DNA of 40,635 bases. It comes from DAOUTW01 sp964523575 (GTDB lineage Bacteria > Zixibacteria > MSB-5A5 > GN15 > JAAZOE01). The stretch is from the NCBI GenBank assembly GCA_964523575.1, contig CAZGAV010000028.1:1-40635 (forward strand). The letters run 5' to 3'. Numbering within the stretch: the stretch's first letter is position 1; each line of letters starts with the position of its first letter. Below are positions 37,267 to 40,635 of the stretch, in pieces. Position numbers and translations under genes: made by a program. Below the pieces are notes generated by a model that worked only from the letters and a program-made list of their open reading frames with translations, had not been told where the DNA came from and did no database searches.

Positions 37267-37692
37267 CTAAAGCTGCACACTTACACCCATGGAACGGCAG
37301 GTGCCTTCCAGAATGCGCACCGCCGAATCGAGATCGGAGGCATTGAGGTCGGGCATTTTCAGTTTAGCGATATCTTCCAGCTGGGCGCGGGTGATAATTC
37401 CCACCTTGGTGCGGTTCGGTTCGCCCGAACCCTTGCCCAGACCGATGGCTTTCTTTATCAAAACCGCCGCCGGCGGCGTTTTGGTGATGAAGGTGAAGGA
37501 CTTGTCCACATACACGGTGATGACCACCGGGATAATCAAACCGGTGTCCTTCTGCGTGCGCGCGTTAAAGGCCTTGCAAAACTCCATTATGTTGACGCCG
37601 TGCTGACCCAGCGCCGGACCGACCGGCGGGGCCGGGTTGGCGTTTCCGGCCGGAATCTGTAATTTTATCAACGTCTGTATTTTCTTGGCCAC
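37267..37692 (-). CDS. rplK: 50S ribosomal protein L11
   Basis: A 141-residue protein of the GTPase-associated centre and the thiostrepton site. LQIPAGNANPAPPVGPALGQ followed by HGVNIMEFCKAFN is diagnostic, and the C-terminal rRNA-binding domain ends RSMGVSV. It starts with GTG behind GAGGAG at 8 nt. Confidence 0.98.
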   Translation of the reverse strand: MAKKIQTLIKLQIPAGNANPAPPVGPALGQHGVNIMEFCKAFNARTQKDTGLIIPVVITVYVDKSFTFITKTPPAAVLIKKAIGLGKGSGEPNRTKVGIITRAQLEDIAKLKMPDLNASDLDSAVRILEGTCRSMGVSVQL

Positions 37693-37710
37693 GACTCGCG
37701 CTCCTCTTCA

Positions 37711-38253
37711 TTAACCTTTGTTTTTTGCCAGCTCCACCTGCAGAAAATCAAGCTCGACCGGCGTCGGCCGGCCGAAGATCGAAACCATCACCTTGATCTT
37801 CTTGCGCTCGATATTGACTTCCGAAACGAACCCGGCGAAATCCGCGAACGGCCCGTCGATCACTTTCACCTGGTCACCGGCCATGAACGGGATATCGGTC
37901 GCCTCCGCCTCGCGCGTCTGATCGACCTGGCCCATGATGCGGTTGACCTCTTCCTGCTTCAGCGGCTGGGGTTTGCCCTTGGCCCCGACGAAATTGGTGA
38001 TCCCCGGCGTCGATACCACCAGGTTCTGCGTCACCTTGTCGAGGTCCACTTCGACCAGAATATAACTGGGCAAAAACTTCTTGGTCGACGTCGACCGCTT
38101 GCCGTTGCGCATCTCGGTCACCTGCTCGGTCGGTATCAACACCTGGCCGAATTTATCCTCCAGCCCGGCCGACTGCACCGCCGACTCCAGATACCTCTTG
38201 GCCTTCTGCTCGTGACCCGAATACGTATGTACCGCGTACCATTGAATCGCCAT
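37711..38253 (-). CDS. nusG: Transcription termination/antitermination factor NusG
   Basis: A 180-residue factor binding RNA polymerase and linking it to S10 or Rho. The NGN domain begins WYAVHTYSGHEQKAKRYLE, with PSYILVEVDL in its core. The C-terminal KOW domain is GDQVKVIDGPFADFAGFVSE. Length matches the family. It follows secE by 22 nt. Confidence 0.98.
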   Translation of the reverse strand: MAIQWYAVHTYSGHEQKAKRYLESAVQSAGLEDKFGQVLIPTEQVTEMRNGKRSTSTKKFLPSYILVEVDLDKVTQNLVVSTPGITNFVGAKGKPQPLKQEEVNRIMGQVDQTREAEATDIPFMAGDQVKVIDGPFADFAGFVSEVNIERKKIKVMVSIFGRPTPVELDFLQVELAKNKG

Positions 38254-38275
38254 GATTCGTTTACCTTATCCGAGA

Positions 38276-38455
38276 CTAAAAAATCGCCCGGACACCCTTA
38301 TCCAGGATAAAGTCGACGGCGCCGATGAATATCGACACCACTATCGAAACCACCACCGTGACGATCGTCGATCCGATAATCTCGTCTTTGGTCGGCCAGG
38401 TGATCTTGGTCATCTCGGTCCTGGTCTCTTTGAGAAACTTTATTATCTTCTGCAC
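38276..38455 (-). CDS. secE: Protein translocase subunit SecE
   Basis: A 59-residue protein with one membrane helix that clamps SecY. The amphipathic part KFLKETRTEMTKITWPTKDE holds the conserved W-P (residues 20-21), and a Val/Ile-rich segment (about 30-50) is the membrane helix. The start is GTG at 38455 with GGAAGG 6 nt upstream; the stop is TAG. It stands in the universal position before nusG. Confidence 0.95.
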   Translation of the reverse strand: MQKIIKFLKETRTEMTKITWPTKDEIIGSTIVTVVVSIVVSIFIGAVDFILDKGVRAIF

Positions 38456-38474
38456 GATCAGCCTTCCAAGTTTG

Positions 38475-38547
38475 CAGGCCAGGAGGGACTTGAACCCCCA
38501 ACCGCCGGTTTTGGAGACCGGAACTCTACCAGTTGAGCTACTGGCCT
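38475..38547 (-). tRNA. tRNA-Trp(CCA)
   Basis: A 73-nt cloverleaf. The acceptor AGGCCAG (38547-38541) pairs with CTGGCCT, followed by discriminator G at 38475, as expected for tryptophan. The anticodon stem CCGGT/ACCGG encloses the loop CTCCAAA, giving anticodon CCA. The 3' CCA is not encoded. It lies between rpmG and secE, a placement shared by several bacterial phyla, and must be processed from the operon transcript. Confidence 0.96.
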
Positions 38548-38554
38548 GTGAATT

Positions 38555-38707
38555 TTATCGCGTTTCCTTATGGAGCGTATGCTTATTGCAAAAGCGGCAA
38601 TACTTCTTGAACTCCACCCGGTCCGGCTGCTTCTTCTTGTTTTTGGTCGTCGTATAATTGCGACGTTTGCAATCTTCACAAGCCAGTATGATTATGTCCC
38701 GCGGCAT
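38555..38707 (-). CDS. rpmG: 50S ribosomal protein L33
   Basis: A 50-residue protein between tuf and tRNA-Trp. It reads MPRDIIILACEDCKRRNYTT, then a lysine-rich loop, then FKKYCRFCNKHTLHKETR. Cys10, Cys13, Cys37 and Cys40 are the zinc ligands of the C+ form. The stop (TAA, 38557-38555) lies only 7 nt before the tRNA-Trp 5' end. Confidence 0.97.
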   Translation of the reverse strand: MPRDIIILACEDCKRRNYTTTKNKKKQPDRVEFKKYCRFCNKHTLHKETR

Positions 38708-38728
38708 CTCTGGTTACCTGCTTTCCGT

Positions 38729-39934
38729 TTATTCTATAATCTCGGTTACCACGCCGGCGCCGATCGTCCGGCCGCCCTCGCGAATGGCGAAACGAAGTTC
38801 CTTCTCCATCGCGATCGGTGTGATCACCTCGGCGTCGATCGTCACGTTGTCACCCGGCATCACCATCTCGACGCCCTCGGGAAGCTTCACGTTGCCCGTC
38901 ACGTCCGTCGTCCGAAAATAAAACTGAGGACGATATCCGTTGAAAAACGGCGTGTGACGTCCGCCCTCTTCTTTCGTCAATATATAAACTTCGCCTTTGA
39001 ACTTCGTGTGCGGCTTGATCGAACCCGGCTTCGCCAGAACCATGCCGCGCTCCAACTCTTCCTTGTCGATGCCCCGAAGCAACAAACCGACATTATCGCC
39101 GGCCTCGCCGTAATCCAATATCTTGCGGAACATCTCCACCCCCGTGCACACCGTCTTACGCGTCTCCTTGATACCCACGCGCTCCAGCTCGTCGCCCGTC
39201 TTCACCTTCCCGCGCTCGATACGACCCGTGCCGACCGTACCCCGGCCCGTGATCGAAAAGACATCCTCGACCGGCATCAAAAACGGCTTGTCGGTGTCGC
39301 GCTGAGGCGTCGGAATGTAGGTGTCGATGGCGTCCATCAACTCGTAAATCGACTTGAACGACGGATCGTCCGCGATACTCATATCCGATGCTTTCGTCAT
39401 CGCCTGCAAAGCGCTCCCGCGAATCACCGGAATATCGTCACCGGGAAATTCATACTTCGTCAACAGGTCCCGTACTTCCAACTCCACCAGATCCAACAAC
39501 TCCGGATCGTCAACCATATCGACCTTGTTCATATAGACGATGATGTAAGGCACACCCACCTGGCGGGCCAGCAGGATATGCTCGCGCGTCTGAGGCATCG
39601 GACCGTCGGAAGCCGATACCACCAGAATCGCACCGTCCATCTGAGCCGCGCCCGTGATCATGTTCTTGATGTAATCGGCGTGACCCGGACAATCGACGTG
39701 GGCGTAATGGCGCTTCTCCGTCTCATATTCCACATGCGCCGTCGCAATCGTGATGCCCCGCTCCTTCTCTTCGGGAGCGTTGTCGATCGAATCGAATGAC
39801 CGAACCTCGGCCCCCTGCTTACGCGCCAACACCATCGTGATCGCCGCCGTCAACGTCGTCTTACCATGATCCACGTGCCCGATCGTGCCCACGTTCACAT
39901 GCGGCTTCGTCCGCTCAAATTTCTTCTTGGCCAT
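38729..39934 (-). CDS. tuf: Elongation factor Tu, copy 2
   Basis: A second full EF-Tu gene, 401 residues, identical in protein to copy 1 at 22872-24077. The DNA differs only near the 3' end: two silent changes, at 38732 and 38738, in the last ten bases. Upstream of the ATG and downstream of the stop the two loci are unrelated. GGAGGG precedes the ATG at 9 nt. It follows tRNA-Thr(GGT), the tufB-like setting of E. coli and many other bacteria. Confidence 0.99.
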   Translation of the reverse strand: MAKKKFERTKPHVNVGTIGHVDHGKTTLTAAITMVLARKQGAEVRSFDSIDNAPEEKERGITIATAHVEYETEKRHYAHVDCPGHADYIKNMITGAAQMDGAILVVSASDGPMPQTREHILLARQVGVPYIIVYMNKVDMVDDPELLDLVELEVRDLLTKYEFPGDDIPVIRGSALQAMTKASDMSIADDPSFKSIYELMDAIDTYIPTPQRDTDKPFLMPVEDVFSITGRGTVGTGRIERGKVKTGDELERVGIKETRKTVCTGVEMFRKILDYGEAGDNVGLLLRGIDKEELERGMVLAKPGSIKPHTKFKGEVYILTKEEGGRHTPFFNGYRPQFYFRTTDVTGNVKLPEGVEMVMPGDNVTIDAEVITPIAMEKELRFAIREGGRTIGAGVVTEIIE

Positions 39935-39967
39935 GGCCAGAGCCCTCCGAAATTATGTAAAACTTAA

Positions 39968-40040
39968 AGCCCAGAACCAGGCTCGAACTGGTGACCTCGT
40001 CCTTACCAAGGACGTGCTCTACCTACTGAGCTATCTGGGC
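39968..40040 (-). tRNA. tRNA-Thr(GGT)
   Basis: A 73-nt cloverleaf. The acceptor GCCCAGA (40040-40034) pairs with TCTGGGC, followed by discriminator T at 39968. The perfect anticodon stem CGTCC/GGACG encloses the loop TTGGTAA, giving anticodon GGT, which reads ACC/ACU. CCA is not encoded. It leads the tuf2-rpmG-tRNA-Trp-secE-nusG transcript. Confidence 0.96.
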
Positions 40041-40058
40041 TTACCTTTTTTCCATCAC

Positions 40059-40080
40059 AAAAAATAGGCGTACTCGCCTA
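40059..40080 (-). terminator. Terminator-like hairpin in the tuf2 leader
   Basis: On the minus strand TAGGCG (40080-40075), loop AGTA, CGCCTA (40070-40065), then six T (40064-40059). It begins only ~14 bases after the proposed -10 box and ends 18 bases before tRNA-Thr. It may stop incoming transcripts, or attenuate the operon's own transcript. Confidence 0.6.
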
Positions 40081-40094
40081 AACTAAAGACCCGT

Positions 40095-40122
40095 AATTTA
40101 CCTATTCGGAGATGCTTGTCAA
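40095..40122 (-). promoter_or_regulatory. Probable promoter of the tRNA-Thr/tuf2/secE/nusG transcript
   Basis: A perfect -35 TTGACA (40122-40117) and TAAATT (40100-40095) are spaced by 16 bases on the minus strand. An A-rich tract (40132-40124) lies just upstream like an UP element. The bases after the -10 box (ACGGGTC) are GC-rich, as in promoters under stringent control. The expected start is 40091-40087. Confidence 0.7.
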
Positions 40123-40130
40123 GAGAATTT

Positions 40131-40147
40131 TTTGCCCCCGGGGCAAA
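40131..40147. repeat. Perfect palindrome upstream of the tuf2 promoter
   Basis: TTTGCCCC-C-GGGGCAAA, a 17-base inverted repeat with an 8-base arm, lies 8 bases upstream of the -35 box. Neither strand gives a good terminator. It could be a protein-binding site or the remains of one. Confidence 0.4.
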
Positions 40148-40356
40148 TTTCCTGCCCATTTTTTTCCGTCCCTTCTCTCCCGTCCGGATTTCTCATGCTA
40201 TCCGGCGGTAAATTAACGAGTTTGCCTGTCCCGTTTGCATATCGACAGGCGGACTTCCGACTATAATCAAAGCGCCCTCAAAAGTAAACAGAAATTTTAC
40301 GATTTTTCGTCAAAATCGTCAAAAAAAACTCCGGTCGCCGATTTCCCACGAAAGCC
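40148..40356. other. Non-coding region, nothing supported
   Basis: No gene is supported here on either strand. It holds a perfect 8-bp stem (ACGATTTT/AAAATCGT, 40299-40319) followed by A rather than T, and a TATAAT on the plus strand (40262-40267) without a -35 box at a usable distance. Confidence 0.5.
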
Positions 40357-40386
40357 TTGTAGGGCAGGATCCGTGCGATCCTGCCA
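40357..40386. repeat. Intergenic hairpin repeat A, copy 1
   Basis: A 30-base unit that recurs exactly at 40412-40441. Its core is a perfect 9-bp stem, arms GGCAGGATC and GATCCTGCC, with a 5-base loop CGTGC (40363-40385). It has no T tract and no coding potential. It looks like a dispersed REP-type element. Confidence 0.8.
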
Positions 40387-40411
40387 TCTCGCAACTATAC
40401 GGTCGGCAACT

Positions 40412-40441
40412 TTGTAGGGCAGGATCCGTGCGATCCTGCCA
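40412..40441. repeat. Intergenic hairpin repeat A, copy 2
   Basis: An exact second copy of the 30-base unit at 40357-40386, in the same orientation, with start-to-start spacing of 55 bases. The 25 bases between the copies are unrelated to the unit. Confidence 0.8.
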
Positions 40442-40463
40442 CCATGTAGGTTGGGAGTTGGGC

Positions 40464-40483
40464 GCCTCACCGCTTGCGGTGAG
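40464..40483. repeat. Intergenic hairpin repeat B, copy 1
   Basis: A 20-base unit whose arms are CTCACCGC and GCGGTGAG with a 2-base TT centre (an effective 4-base loop). It recurs exactly at 40563-40582 in the same orientation. It resembles the hairpin at 821-845 in layout. Confidence 0.75.
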
Positions 40484-40562
40484 AATCAATTCCACCAGAT
40501 TCAACTTATCCCAAACAGCCGACTTCAAGTACTCTAATGCCCAAATCCAGACAATCCGGGGT

Positions 40563-40582
40563 GCCTCACCGCTTGCGGTGAG
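40563..40582. repeat. Intergenic hairpin repeat B, copy 2
   Basis: An exact second copy of the unit at 40464-40483. Here the flank reads GGTGCC (40560-40565), the same flank as the CCCACAGC/GCTGTGGG hairpin near 827. That supports a family with a fixed flank and a variable, base-paired arm. The remaining sequence to the window end shows no gene. Confidence 0.75.
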
Positions 40583-40635
40583 TCTGTAATGCGCCAAACT
40601 CCCGTCCGCCCGAAATACCTGCCTATTGTACAAGA

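Noticed and set aside
38570..39799. 409-codon open frame on the plus strand, matching one at 23097-23942
   Set aside because: The match only reflects the two identical tuf genes read in antisense.
40262..40267. TATAAT on the plus strand as a promoter
   Set aside because: No acceptable -35 box at 16-18 bases; the nearest, TCGACA, is only 14 bases away, and no plus-strand gene follows.
40299..40319. Perfect 8-bp hairpin as a terminator
   Set aside because: It is followed by an A run on the plus strand and AAAATTT on the minus strand, so neither direction gives a T tract after the stem.
40319..40633. 104-codon open frame on the minus strand
   Set aside because: It is built from the hairpin repeats (the same LTASGEAP peptide appears twice) and has no plausible domain.

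Overview
This window is the core translation and transcription locus of a bacterium, followed by a short housekeeping operon and, at the left edge, one accessory gene. All genes found, including five tRNAs, lie on the minus strand, so transcription runs from high to low coordinates. The GC content is fairly high except in the AT-rich first ~800 bases. Gene content and order are bacterial: SecE, NusG, L33 and L36 are present, L7/L12 is the bacterial type, the adenylate kinase has a zinc lid, and tRNA-Thr precedes a tuf gene. The RpoA N-terminus (MKWKSLQMPKEI) and the overall protein style suggest the FCB superphylum or a related candidate phylum such as Zixibacteria, Latescibacteria or Gemmatimonadota. 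That placement is recollection and inference only; a tree of the ribosomal proteins would settle it.

Layout in the direction of transcription. (1) 40635-40041: a non-coding region with two kinds of short hairpin repeat, then a promoter and a leader hairpin. (2) 40040-31420, the L11/rif cluster: tRNA-Thr(GGT), tuf copy 2, rpmG, tRNA-Trp(CCA), secE, nusG, rplK, rplA, rplJ, a structured spacer, rplL, a hairpin and rpoB; rpoC follows (31388-27282). (3) A near-consensus sigma70 promoter at the rpoC stop, then the str cluster rpsL, rpsG, fusA, tuf copy 1 (27209-22872). (4) The S10, spc and alpha clusters without interruption, rpsJ to rplQ (22845-7202), including secY, adk, map, infA and rpmJ. An intrinsic terminator follows (7156-7125). 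(5) A second operon: small membrane protein, DUF6504 protein, plsY, gpsA, MerR-type regulator, tRNA-Pro(GGG), family 2 glycosyltransferase, surE. (6) tRNA-Pro(CGG), a TIGR00725/LOG-like protein, acylphosphatase, apt, tRNA-Arg(CCT). (7) An AT-rich accessory gene that looks like an SRA-like plus HNH nuclease.

Sections 2-4 form about 33 kb of same-strand genes with mostly very short gaps, encoding most of the ribosome assembly set, core RNA polymerase (alpha, beta, beta'), the elongation factors and the SecYE translocon. No intrinsic terminator was seen inside the array apart from the leader hairpin ahead of tRNA-Thr. Many genes here start with GTG or TTG behind strong Shine-Dalgarno sequences. 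The parts most worth a second look are the three-helix RNA predicted between rplJ and rplL, the terminator-like hairpin right after the tuf2 promoter, the 92-residue histone-H1-like tail on L22, the two tuf genes that are identical almost to their stop codons, and the probable modification-dependent nuclease. No CRISPR array, rRNA gene, integrase or insertion sequence was found.
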